Part shown: positions 12,101-22,600 of the stretch, one piece after another
Layout of the letters: each line of letters begins with the position of its first letter
How positions within the stretch are numbered: position 1 is the first letter of the stretch
Source of the DNA: Neodontobutis hainanensis
Lineage: Eukaryota > Chordata > Actinopteri > Gobiiformes > Odontobutidae
Length of the DNA: 64,000 nucleotides
NCBI GenBank assembly: GCA_024349245.1
Contig: JALDNG010000004.1
Span: forward strand, 5,760,001 to 5,824,000
Direction: 5' to 3'
Program-made: the position numbers and the translations under genes
The notes under the pieces: model-generated
Seen by the model: the letters and a program-made list of their open reading frames with translations, nothing else
Database searches by the model: none
Told to the model about the DNA's origin: nothing

Positions 12101-14203
12101 TCAAATGATTCAGTGACCCATAATACCCTGTGTATTCCCAAAAGAATAGTTGTTTTATAGGATAAAGCTGACTTGGTGTGACCTCTCCCAGACTATATTA
12201 CTTTGAAGGCTATTGGCATTTGCTCAACTGACATTTTAGAAGTGCATTCATCTTTGTAATTCACTGCCGTTGGACTGTATCTCCTGTTCCTCGATGAATT
12301 TATATAGAACAGAATATCAGTAACCATTAAGTGCACATTCAAAACCTTTGCAAGGAGTTGTCAGAGAATATAACTTATTTGAAATAATGAATAACTCATT
12401 TTGGTTGTGGCATCATTTGGAAGATAAAAGCAGGTAAGTGGACCTGATGGTTGTTCAGATTTACCCTGTATTTGGACAAAGGTATTACACTTTTTCACGC
12501 TGTCGTGCTCCAGTCTGATTGGTCAAAAAGACTGTGTTGTTCCCTTTTCTTTTGCCTGCAGGGCTCTTTCCGAGGTGCTCTGTCACCAGCTCCTCAGAAA
12601 GCCTCAGCTGCTTCCCAAAAGAAGCGTGGAGCAGAGAGCGCTGTGGTCACCTTCTTCCGTACGATTGTAAGTGAAAAGTTGATCGATAGACTGCACCTAG
12701 ACTGTTTTGATTGTTTCCTGCTTCTCTCCTCTTTTGTATCTTCTCCGTGGCTTGCATTTGTCAGACGTCCTAACCTTTTGTGACTAATTCTTTCTCAGGT
12801 GTCCCCTGCCCCTCCCAAGTCTAGGGTGAGTTACACTGGACCCATTACTGCCAAAGTGAACTCTTACCGTATATATTACAATTACACATAGTGGGAACAG
12901 AGTTTGACCAATTAAAAGTTACTTTAAAGTTCCAACATTGATCTTAGTGTACTGTATCAGGGCTTGTGGCCAAAAAAAGTATTTTGTTTTATGTTATTCT
13001 GGTAAATAGAGCAAAATGGATCCTATAAATCAAAAAGCTATTAAACAGAAAGTTGCAATTTCCATTAAGTGCACTAAATCAGCAATGTACAGACACATAA
13101 TGTAGAAATTGACAATCTTTTTTTTTTTTTTTTTTTTACAGTGTAATGTATGTATTGTTTTTGGCTCACTTTATTGGTGCTATTTTTCATTGTTGCCTTG
13201 CTTTCCCGTCTCCTTTTTCCCAACCGTCCTGCTCCGACTCCCCCTCTCCCCCCACCCCACCCCCGGACGGACCCTTGCACACACCTGCCTCTTCTATCCT
13301 TCCAATCCTGCCTTTGTCTCGAGTAAGACCAACACCTCTAATTGTCCTCCCCTTGTGTTTTACCTGCATGTCCTTGTCTTTTGTTCTCTTTATAGTGGAG
13401 AGGACTAGCAGCCAAGATAGGCCTGGTAGGTTGGTTTTAAGAAAAAACAAACAAACAAACAAACAAAAAAGAAACTAAGAACAACTGAGCTATCATGGCT
13501 AATTAAACAGACGGGACAAGTGAGATCATCAAGCGCACGTCTCCATCAACCACTTTAGCAGTCGTAATCTGTCCATACATCAGTGATGATGGCCTCATTT
13601 CCTTCAGACCGCAGCCCATTTTGAAATACTTCATTCTCATTGTGCAGCAGCTCCATCCATATCCCATGTTTCACGATAACACAGGCTTTATTCTGCTCTT
13701 CATTATCTGTGTGTTATTTCCCTTTGTCAACTCCACCAGCCGCTTAATTGAAGGTCTCTCGGTGTGTTTTTGTGCACACACATTCAAAATGAGCTGCACT
13801 AGGGACTATAATAACATAATAATAATAATAATTCTTAAATAATGACACACTCACTTGATTTGACATTATTTTGTGACAAGTTAATTAAGTATTTAAAAAA
13901 AAAAAATGCTGCAAAACGTAATAAGCAGGAGCATATGGTTGATTGGATCACCTCACAGGAAGTTCATATATCTTCCTAAATGCCATTCGCCAACAGAAAA
14001 CAGACTCTGGGTAAACTAATTAGCATCTCGCTTGGAGGTGTTCTTGTGTAGTGATGAGACTGTACAGTGTTGGAAAGCTTGCACTGCAATAAGAAATAGA
14101 ATACCAGTGCCAGCCGTGAAATAAGAGTTTAATCCGTAACTCATGAGTTCACACAGAAACACTTGACCGTAACCCTGGCCTTAAACGTCCACTCTAATTT
14201 CCA

Positions 14204-14238
<35 letters not shown>

Positions 14239-16770
14239 TTATTTGGCTTTCTGTAGAGCTTCTTACTTCAGAGACTCACCAAAAAATGAAAAGTTGGTCT
14301 TTGTAATTTATTCTCTGCCAATTTTTTTTTTAAACTACTGCACAGTTTGAGATGGTTTCAACACACTGACTCAGTTCTCGTCCTCTCACAGGGGGATCAG
14401 AAGTCACAGTCTGCTAAAGCCAAGAAGGCTGCTGCAGGAGACGGCAAAGGGACCCTGACTAGGATCTTCAAAATGGTAAAAGAAAAATAACCTCTGTAGT
14501 TTCTCTGCACACGTTATGGCTCATTGTAACATTGTAATCCTTGCCCTTGTTTCTTCTGCACCAGTGATATCAGCAGTGGAGTGAGTAACTGACACTTGAG
14601 TTTCTCTCACTCTGCGTTTGTTCACCATTGATATACTGAGATGATATCCTAATCTCATTACCATTGCAGCAGCAGCAGCAGAATAATAAGAAGCTTTTAG
14701 TGAGAAGGCGATGCTCTGTGCTTAATGTTAGCGCTGATAAGATAAGATTGTGTGTACATCATGTTGGGAGATGGGTCCGGAGGGGCTACAGCTAACCTCA
14801 GGAGTGATTGCTTATGCACATTTACTAACATTATTATTCATTAGCTTCCCGGCGCTTCAGAACTCTTCAAGAGCCGTTGTACTAAGCCAGTGTCCTATAT
14901 CAAATGTATGTCTGGTGACTGCAAACCACTTACACGTGGAATATCAATGAGTATAAAGCAAGTAAGTGCCTTTAGGCATCTCCCCATCCAGGGGTCGCCA
15001 CAGCAAAGTAGTTCACAGTCTGACAATGTTTTTACACCAGATGCCCTTCCTGAAACAACTCTGTCCATTTACTCTGGGCTAGAGACCAAAATGATGAAGT
15101 ATTGCTCAGACATCAGTGGTAAAGCGGTTGTCCTATAACCGGAAGGTTGGCAGTTTGACTCCCGCTCTCCCTGGTTCATACCGTCGTAGTGTCCTTGGGG
15201 AAGACACTTAACCCACCTTGTCTCCAGTGCCACATCTCTGATGTATGAATGTGTGTGAAGGAAGCATCATGTAAAGCATTTTATATTTGTTCAGACAAGA
15301 AACTAATGCATTAGCTTCAATTGCACGTCAAGCATGTCTCTTCTGGACATTTGAAGCGCTCATGTCAAAACAAAAATCTATTATTATCATAAATGAAAGA
15401 ACCCAAGACAAATGGACTGTGGTGTAATTTGCTCATTTTAATAGATGAGACCATATTACCAATCCTGATTGCTTGACTTTCTAATTTAATTTACCAAGCA
15501 TCTTTTTATTACTTGATTTGTTTACATGCATCTTGAAAAGGAGTGGCAGCTTTCACGCTCTGCCACTTCTTCTCAGTCAGGTTTTAATTAGGGGCTTGCT
15601 CCGAGTGTACCTGAAATGAGTGAGCTCAGCAATTACGAAGGTGGAGAGAAACCCAAATTTCCCAGAGGTTGCTTCCTCATCTGAAACGGCTAAATGGTTG
15701 TCACCGAGACACAACAAACAAAACAGCTCCGGGGATGACGAACATCTTGGAAAGTTGTGACATGACTAATTAGCACGCAAACTGCCACTGCTGTCCAAAT
15801 AGAGCCATATTAACTTTTAATTACTGTTTCACACTTTTGTCTTCATCCACTCTCAGGTTTAAATCTTGGCACCAGTGCAGAATGTAGATTTTTTTTATCC
15901 TCTAATTTCTATGAAGTATAAGGAATTTTATCTGAGCTGACTTTAAGACTGGATTTAAACGAAAACCCAGTGTCTGTTTACAAAGAGGGAGCTGCACAAT
16001 ATGGACTATCTACTTATTATTACCATGAAGGGTAAAGTTTCAGAACAATTGTACCAGCGACTCAGAGGGTAGAGCGGCCGTTCTTCGATCGGCGGGTTCG
16101 ATTCCCGCTCGAAACATCCCAAAACATCATAACATCCTGCTCCCCCCACATACTGTCGTTGTGTCCTTCTGCAAGACACTTAACTCACCTTGCCTCCAGT
16201 GGTGTCAACTGTAACACTGTTAAAGTGCTTTGAGTGCCTACTAGATGGGAAAGTATAAAAATATAAAAAAAAGTTTTATATTGAATTTAATATGAAAATT
16301 ATAACTTTTTCAAATGTCACAAAGAAAAACGAAAATATCAAAAAACCAAAGATAGCAATTATACATAATTTTCCAGGAGGCTGCAATCTAACCACATAAA
16401 ATGATTTTGCAGATTTAAAAAAAAAAAGAGTTTCTTGAGGATTATACAGTATATACCCTAATATCTGCACTTAATTTAAGGTTCTTTTTCTCTTCATTTC
16501 TTAATTTGACAATTTATTCAGACATGTTATGCTTAATAAAAGGAATACTTCACAAAAGACATCATTTAGCTGTCTTATAAAAAAAAAAAAAAAACACTGC
16601 CTCGGATTATTCCATGCTTTTAACTAAAAGCCATCAGTGCCATCAAGAAATATACTAATCACTTAATAACTACCATAATCATGACCAAAGCACCCAGCCA
16701 CATCAATGTCCTAATAACAGCTGTCTTTGTGTTGCAGGGAAGCAGGAGTGCGTCTCCATCCAAACGCTGA
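6010..16770 (+). CDS. mbp: Myelin basic protein, classic isoform (6 coding exons, 132 aa)
   Basis: MBP is a small, very basic, intrinsically disordered protein that binds the cytoplasmic leaflets of myelin membrane and compacts them. Exons 6010-6129, 12562-12666, 12799-12825, 13396-13425, 14392-14475 and 16738-16770 are all phase 0 with GT-AG introns and sum to 132 codons plus stop. Family marks are visible: an N-terminal GVLDQIGKFFGGD block (human GILDSIGRFFGGD), a central VVTFFRTIVSPAPPKS block matching the amphipathic VVHFFKNIVTP plus proline-rich SH3-ligand region, a GTLTRIFKM block (human GTLSKIFKL), and the C-terminus SRSASPSKR. The first start was chosen because MASASSS follows the MBP pattern and has a cca-tgg context. 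The protein is shorter than the 18.5-kDa mammalian form, as expected for fish. It lies convergent to znf236. Confidence 0.95.
6130..12561 (+). other. mbp: mbp intron 1 (6.4 kb), no further gene seen
   Basis: AT-rich DNA between the GTGAGG donor and the tttgcctgcag acceptor. Open frames here lack splice context and recognisable protein sequence. No transposon with clear ends was seen. Homopolymer runs occur at about 6647-6662 (T) and 11421-11434 (A). Oligodendrocyte enhancers could lie here, but nothing in the sequence alone identifies them. Confidence 0.7.
12562..12666 (+). CDS. mbp: mbp exon 2 (residues 41-75)
   Basis: The acceptor tttgcctgcag precedes GSFRGALSPAPQKAS, and the exon ends VVTFFRTI before a consensus GTAAGT donor at 12667. 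VVTFFRTI matches the mammalian VVHFFKNI segment, the amphipathic helix that is also the main encephalitogenic region of MBP. 105 nt, phase 0. Confidence 0.93.
12799..12825 (+). CDS. mbp: mbp exon 3, 27-nt microexon (residues 76-84)
   Basis: The acceptor tctttctcag and donor GTGAGT frame exactly nine codons, VSPAPPKSR. This is the counterpart of the mammalian TPRTPPPSQGK proline-rich stretch that binds SH3 domains (Fyn) and carries proline-directed phosphorylation sites. Skipping it would keep the frame. Confidence 0.88.
12826..13395 (+). other. mbp: mbp intron 3
   Basis: A 570-base intron with a T-homopolymer near 13118-13137 and a pyrimidine-rich, C-rich stretch at 13190-13330. No other feature was recognised. 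Confidence 0.75.
13396..13425 (+). CDS. mbp: mbp exon 4, 30-nt microexon (residues 85-94)
   Basis: Acceptor tctctttatag and donor GTAGGT enclose ten codons, WRGLAAKIGL. Phase 0 at both ends links VSPAPPKSR to GDQKSQS. It corresponds in position to the mammalian GRGLSLSRFSWG region. Too short to be found by open-frame length alone; the assignment rests on the splice sites, phase and family pattern. Confidence 0.85.
13426..14391 (+). other. mbp: mbp intron 4
   Basis: 966 bases. A short (acaa)n run sits at 13446-13469, an (ata)n run at 13817-13833, and a 30-base T tract at 14208-14237. Nothing coding was recognised. Confidence 0.75.
14392..14475 (+). CDS. mbp: mbp exon 5 (residues 95-122)
   Basis: Acceptor tcctctcacag, then GDQKSQSAKAKKAAAGDGKG and GTLTRIFKM before the donor GTAAAA at 14476. 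GTLTRIFKM is the fish form of the conserved GTLSKIFKLGG helix near the MBP C-terminus. 84 nt, phase 0. Confidence 0.93.
14966..15100 (+). repeat. Fish interspersed repeat ('ggggtcgccacag ... gatgcccttcctga' type)
   Basis: Contains aggggtcgccacagcaaag, a spacer ending in 'gtttttacaccagatgcccttcctgaaacaact', and 'tctgggctagagacc'. This order is a familiar dispersed repeat in teleost genomes. It directly abuts a SINE. Boundaries are approximate and I do not assign a formal family name. Confidence 0.6.
15105..15292 (+). repeat. tRNA-derived SINE, forward copy 1
   Basis: A tRNA-like head (box A near gtggtaaagcgg, degenerate box B near ggcagtttgactcc) is followed by the fish SINE core 'gtccttggggaagacactt' with 'aacccacc', then a short diverged tail. 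It lies in mbp intron 5. Same head and core as the copies at 16046, 20290 and 37557. Confidence 0.8.
16046..16265 (+). repeat. tRNA-derived SINE, forward copy 2
   Basis: An intact Pol III box B (GGTTCGATTCC, 16095-16105) follows an A-box-like 'cagagggtagagcgg'. Then come the core 'gtccttctgcaagacactt' and the tail 'aaagtgctttgagtgcct', a LINE-like 3' end, with a final A-rich end 'tataaaaatataaaaaaa'. In mbp intron 5, about 0.75 kb from copy 1. Confidence 0.88.
16738..16770 (+). CDS. mbp: mbp exon 6, terminal (residues 123-132)
   Basis: Acceptor ctttgtgttgcag, then GSRSASPSKR and TGA at 16768-16770. Matches the mammalian C-terminal SRSGSPMARR. Confidence 0.93.
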   Translation, partial: GSRSASPSKR

Positions 16771-17999
16771 AGCCCCTCTACCCTGTCAGTCACACAGGAG
16801 CCGGCGTTCAACAACACAAAGAGGGGGAAAGAGCAGAAAATGAGGAAAAAGTCATCACCTTTTCACACTTACCTCTCTTTTTACCTATTAATACCTTCTA
16901 ACTTTCTCTTTTCCTATTACCCGTGATCCGTCTGGCTGGTAGATAGCGACACAATCTGTTGTTAAGCGTGCGTAGTGCTAAGTCCTGACCATTGGGTGTA
17001 AACTGTCCGCTGAAAGTGACCCTGAAGCCGCTCACAAGTGCAGCCTGAATGACCCCGTGACCCCCCCCCCTGCCATGGCTCTCTATACTTGTGCCTGAGT
17101 TAGTGTGGATGTGTACGATTATGTTTGTCTAACGATGAGTGGCTGAACAGAAGAGCACCTGGAGCATTTGAAGGTTAAGGCCGGTTGCAAGTCTTTAACT
17201 TGACCGTCATTGCCTCTTGTGGATTGAATGAAAAAGTCCGGGTTGTTTCTGTGAGCAAAGAGTGGTTTTGTGTCTTGTCTAAAGGTCTTTGTCTCAACTT
17301 CATTATTTCTCCTGAACATATATTTTGTCATAACATCGTTCACATTACACAGAGAGCCATTATATTCAGGAGTTATTAGTTAAACGTCTCGTCCTAAGTG
17401 TTGTATCTCTGTCTGTAGGGCTTAGGCTGGCTGTGGATTTGTTTATCTTTCTAAACCTTCTAAATTGTTTTGAAAAAGTCAGAGCTTCCTATAAAAAGAA
17501 TCACAGCTAATGTATTTCCAGTCCTTAAGATAAAAAATACTAATGTTCTTGTACATAATGTTTTGGCAGGCTTTCACAAAATGCCTGACATTTCCAAACG
17601 TTTGTTGTAGTCATCTTGTGTTTTGCACACTACACATTCTCAAAAAGTGCCCTTTTCCTTCCGACTGCCAAAGCCATGTGCTGAATTTTCCATGTGGATA
17701 ATTCAAACACAATTTCAAAAAGGTGCTCTCTGACTAACACCCTATTCATTGTTTCTTAAGAATGTGGAAAACTCAATATTTATAAACTGCAGTACAACTT
17801 GTGCTGTATTTTCCAAAAGGTGTGTGTGTGATCTGTGTCATTTATCTGTTTGTGTTCTTGAGTCTTGCTGTACAAAGAGTTTTTTTTCTTTGGAATATGA
17901 ATGAATGTAAAGCCCCCTTCTCATTATTGTATGTGTAATAAACATGACCAGCCACTTAACGGTAAATAAAAAATAAAAATGATGAAACCCACTTGAGTG
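16771..17999 (+). other. mbp: mbp 3' UTR
   Basis: About 1.2 kb from the stop codon to just beyond a cluster of AATAAA signals. It carries an AGGAGCC core 25 bases after the stop, resembling the RNA-trafficking element of mammalian MBP mRNA, and a C10 run at 17061-17070. MBP mRNA is carried into oligodendrocyte processes and translated locally, so a long regulatory UTR is expected. Confidence 0.8.
17937..17977 (+). terminator. mbp: mbp polyadenylation signals
   Basis: Three AATAAA hexamers at 17937-17942, 17965-17970 and 17972-17977. The first is followed within about 20 bases by further A-rich sequence. Cleavage is expected near 17960-18000. Confidence 0.8.
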
Positions 18000-19301
18000 A
18001 AGTGAGTTTTGTCCCCTGGGCCTTGAATCACAGCGAACAATGAGTCACAAAAAACACAAGAGCAGGGTCAGTGTGTCTCAGTGGCAGCACTGAGACAGTA
18101 TTCATGAGCCATTGTGCGATCACGGCTCACGCCAGGCCTTTTCAGCTGCTCGTCCCTGAAGGACCATTCAGTGGTGCATCATCAGGCAGACATGTATCAA
18201 ACTGTCAAAGTACAACAAATGTGAAAAGCAAAGCTCTTCGGGTCACATAAGTAATCAGTTACAATATTCTCAAACATAAAAGATCTACTGAGCTATTACT
18301 ACAAAAGTCATGTTTTAAATCAGTTTCTAATGTATTTACTATCAACTGTTTAAGTACAAGTTTTGTTTTGGACAGATAGCCCGTCCCATTTGTATCCCGA
18401 GTAATAAACAGTTTACTCACTCTTCCCTGGGGACTTTGTTCAATTAAACGGAAGTCGAGACTAGTTCTAGGGCGCAGTGCACACTTCCCAACAAGACTGA
18501 ATCTGTCTACGAGAGAGGCACTTCCTTGAGAGTCTTTAAGGGAGATTAATTCTGTTAATTCAGCTGCTGAGTTGCAGGCAGCAGTCCGGGCCATAGATTT
18601 GACTAAACTGTGACAAACCCACAAGAACAACACTAAGCACTAATGCACAATGTGTCAGATGCAGTTTTGAGAATTATCTAGCAGCAGTTGTCGGTTTATA
18701 CAAGAAACCCTTGTTGGATAAAGTAATTATTAGCCTAATGTCTGTGCTTGGCATTAGCTGCTTAGCATCTAGTATTGCTGAGCAATAACTGCGCACACAC
18801 AGTTGTTCAATATATATATAAAAATATTTTAATCTTTACCATTGCAAATAGAAAAACTGCAAAAAAAAAAACTTAAACAACTTGTCTGTACATAGTCTTT
18901 GACACAAAACAAAAGCAACATTGCTCTGCGCTTTGAGAGTAACCAGAAAATATATCAATATACATTATTTAACTTCACTATTTACAAAAAATTTGTACAG
19001 CACAAATGACAGCCACAGTAACACAGAAAAGCTGATGTGTTTTAGTGTAACCTCACAGTTTAGACATGACCACTGAGGTACAACTGAAGCATATAATACA
19101 TTGTGAAATATTAACATGTCATAAACATAACGTAAATACAATTTTATGTAAACATTTGGAAAAGTTTTCCCCTGCTGTTGCAGTTCTGTGCACCTCAATG
19201 AGAAAACCGTAATCTGAGTACACATTTCTCTCTAACAGGATCAACATGTGCGAACACAGGATTTGCGTGGGTGTCTGGGTTCAGGAGACCAAAGTGTAAG
19301 T
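18000..19301. other. Convergent intergenic spacer between mbp and znf236
   Basis: About 1.3 kb between the last mbp polyadenylation signal and the first znf236 one. No gene was recognised. A 124-residue minus-strand open frame at 18259-18633 shows no known domain. If znf236 uses a more distal site, part of this is its 3' UTR. Confidence 0.6.
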
Positions 19302-19307
19302 TTTATT
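19302..19307 (-). terminator. znf236: Candidate znf236 polyadenylation signal
   Basis: TTTATT on the plus strand reads AATAAA on the minus strand, about 210 bases after the znf236 stop codon. Usage cannot be judged from the sequence; a further ATTAAA lies at 18830-18835. Confidence 0.5.
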
Positions 19308-19516
19308 GATGACAATCAGATGTAAAACAAAACAGATGAGTGTCATTAAGCCAATCACAGGAAACCAGACTGCCTTTGCTTCACTCTTAATTTGGACAAA
19401 CAGAAGCAACTGCTTTTCAGTGCAGCTAATCAATAGTATTTATGCCTTTTTTTAAATAAACGTTTGCTTTGCTTTTTTTCCTACATTCCACACTCATGAT
19501 ACTGTACAATTTTTAT

Positions 19517-19641
19517 TTATGGAAAGACACTGTGCCAGTCTCCTGAAGATTCAGGAACTACTTCCAGGTCAAGTTCGGGAGTGACTTCAACCTGGTGTGG
19601 CGCCGCTTCGTCCTGGCTCAAGGACACATCTTGAATTTGAC
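19517..19641 (-). CDS. znf236: znf236 exon 32 (terminal, residues 1792-1832)
   Basis: Acceptor ctttatttcag, then GQIQDVSLSQDEAAPHQVEV and a tail ending SSGDWHSVFP before TAA (19517-19519 on the plus strand). The acidic tail with a Trp and a hydrophobic end resembles the human C-terminus (GEWQALTHVF). Confidence 0.92.
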
Positions 19642-22600
19642 CTGAAATAAAGACATTGAGAACAGAAACAGAGTTTCTTATGTTTATCAAACTTGAAATG
19701 TGGCAGATATGTGTGAGCTATTTTGAATAAACATAGTAGCATTGTCACAACATGTTTAACTTAGAACAACACGAGCAGAAAATGACAATATCAAAACAAC
19801 AATGTCACATTGGTGAAGGATGAAAGTCCCTATTATGCTTTGCCTATTGCTCTGGGCCATATTGAAAATTTGGTCTTTCAGCAGAAGTCTTTTTTGTCTT
19901 TTAATTATCTTCCTCTGTTTTGCTCTCTCCAAGTGCAACACTTCAAACACATCTCCATCATGTTGCCAGAACATGAGTGTGCACCCTGGAACCTGCAGTG
20001 TTTTCAGGCAAAATGACTGTACAGAGAGGCAGTGATATTAAATCTGCTTAGCTGAGGAGATCATAATAGAGAACATAATAGAGACTAATCACAAATACCA
20101 CACAACTGAACACGGGTTAAGGAAGCAATGTTATTACAGTCAGCTCTTTGTGGAAGAACATGAACAAAAATGAATAAAGTGTGAAAGAAAGAGCGACACT
20201 AGAGAGGGTTGTGTTTTGGACATGACCCTTTAATTCCTCACAACAGAAGATAAAAAATAGAAAAATGAAATATCAGTTTCTTTCTCATTTTTACATATTT
20301 ATATTTATTTAGCAGACGCTTTTATCCAATATCTAAATGTATACATTTACAGTTGTCACTTTCACTCAAAGCGACTTACATTAAGGGTTCCATTCACCAG
20401 TGTTACTGGGTGGGTTAAGTGTCTTGCCCAAGGACACAACAGTATGAACTGTGGGGAGAGTGGGAATCGAACCGCCGGACAGTAGGCGGTTGAAGGACGA
20501 CCACTGAGCCACTGCTCCATTTTAAAAATATTATCCCTTCCTTGGCCCGTGACTGAGATGAAGGTGCTTAAAGACCAGGAATAATAATGTATATGTAGTG
20601 AACAAACAGAGGCTTAGTGAACAATGAATATTCTTGAACCACGGCTGTAGAAGCCTGTGCTGACAGCTGACAACACAAAGCCTTTCATCACATTTTGCAT
20701 AAACTATATATACAAATGACTGGAAGCTGAGGAGTAATAGAGCGTGAGTGTGCATGCATATCATCTACAAGTGCCAGGAGAACGCGAGTTATTAGGCTCA
20801 TTCTGAGATAATAGGGAGAGTCGTCAAGTGGAAATGACAGAATCAAAACCTGTGTGAAGGATGATAAATGCTTCTCAAGGGAAAGCCATCGGTGCCTCTC
20901 GACAAAGTGAAGTGCAGAGGGCCACCTCTCATAGAAAATGAGAATTTGTCTAATATAAATAAATAAAATCTTGCACAAGGTAAAACTAGGTACAGAAGTG
21001 TAATTTATACTGTAATGCCTTTGCAATGCTATTGGTAAAAAAGAGTGCCGCTGATATTCACAGCCCTTTTGAAGCTTACCGTAGCCATGGGATCTCTTCA
21101 TATGGTGTTTCATGTTGCTTTTCTGTGTGAACCTAATGTTGCACACTTCACACTTGAAGGGCTTTTTTCCACTGTGTTTGACCATGTGAACCTGCAGGGC
21201 GCTCTTCTGGTTAAAGGCTTTGTCACACTGTGTGCACTTGAAGGGACGTTCACCTGCCAAACAAAATTAAAAGTATATTAAACCAATTTTATTTTTTTTA
21301 TTTAGAGGCCAATGTAAAGCTGTTTAAAGCCAATTCATTAAATTCAAACATTAACATTGTGCAGACTTCTTGTCAAGGCAGCTATGAACTGACTATAAAC
21401 ATTAACAGGAAGAGCTTGAGTTTAAAAAAAAAAAAAAAAATCTGAATCAAACATTTATATTCGCCATGGCTTGACTGTTAAACCTATTGCTTGAGCATTA
21501 CAACAACAGAAAAAAAGTTTTAAAAATGAATTCAATCATACATCCTTCTAAAAAGGTATTCAAGTTTATTCACATGATAACAGGACAACTCAGCTGTTTC
21601 TTTACGTACTTTGAGGGCTCATAATTACTTCTGGAGGCTTATGATTTCACCAAAATCTGAGCCATTGACAGTATCCAGCTGCCTATTAGTTGTGCCTGAA
21701 TGAATTAGAGAGTCTGATGTGGTAAGTAGATTGTCGCTAACGAACACTCTTTTGTGTTGAACGCAACTTTCACTTTCTAAAGGAGTCTCTTCTGCTTTCA
21801 GCATCGAGTGACATTATGTTTTGACCCGTCATTTTAATAAAAGTCAAGAGGTTTATTTTACCAAGACAGACTTATATACATTGAATAAATGAATACTTGC
21901 ATAACCAATAGCATTCCAATGTGGATGTTACAATAATCAGTATATTTCTATGACAAAACCCCTAAAGCTGGATATCATTTGATGACTTCTCATCTGTTCG
22001 CACAATCCTTCTACCTGTATGTGTTCGGTTATGCCTCTCCAGCTGACTGCGCTTGGCAAAGGCCTTGGCACAGGAGCAGCAGCTGAATACTCTGGGTTTC
22101 TGAGAGCTGGGTGATGGGCCCGGCTGATGCACCCGTTCATGTTCCTGTTGACAGATGCCAAAAATGAAATAAGCTTGTTTCGCTCCAACAGACAAATCGC
22201 TCCTTTATTAAAAAATGACAGAGATGCCATATCTCAATAGAAACTAACTCCTGGGAACAGCACTTTTGATTTTTATTACCCGTGTTGTGTCTAAGGTGCA
22301 AAAAGTGTGCTTGGGTTTATAACTTTACATTATATGTTTTCTTTGTATTTTATCCAAACATTAGTATTAATCGAGTAAAAGATGTGTGCAGGCAGCAAGA
22401 TGTTGAAGAAAATATTAAAATGTAACAGTTGCTTTGTCTTGCCTTTGTGTCAGTGTTTGTTTACCTGTAGCAATAAAAAATATATCAAAGCAGGACCAGA
22501 CACCAATCGCCTTTAATTAAGACTTTTATGTGCTATAAAATACTGTCCAGGAGTTGCTGCTTGATAATCTAATGTCATTTAGAAGCATCTAGGTGCCATT

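Noticed and set aside
13109..13478. Pro/Phe-rich open frames in mbp intron 3
   Set aside because: Caused by T, C and pyrimidine runs before the exon-4 acceptor; only the ten codons at 13396-13425 fit MBP.
15110..15170. Possible functional tRNA genes at the SINE heads
   Set aside because: The box A/B-like sequences have no cloverleaf and are followed by SINE core and tail sequence, so they are tRNA-derived repeats.
18259..18633. 124-codon minus-strand open frame between mbp and znf236
   Set aside because: No recognisable domain, no splice context, and it lies in probable spacer or distal 3' UTR; length alone is not enough in 64 kb.
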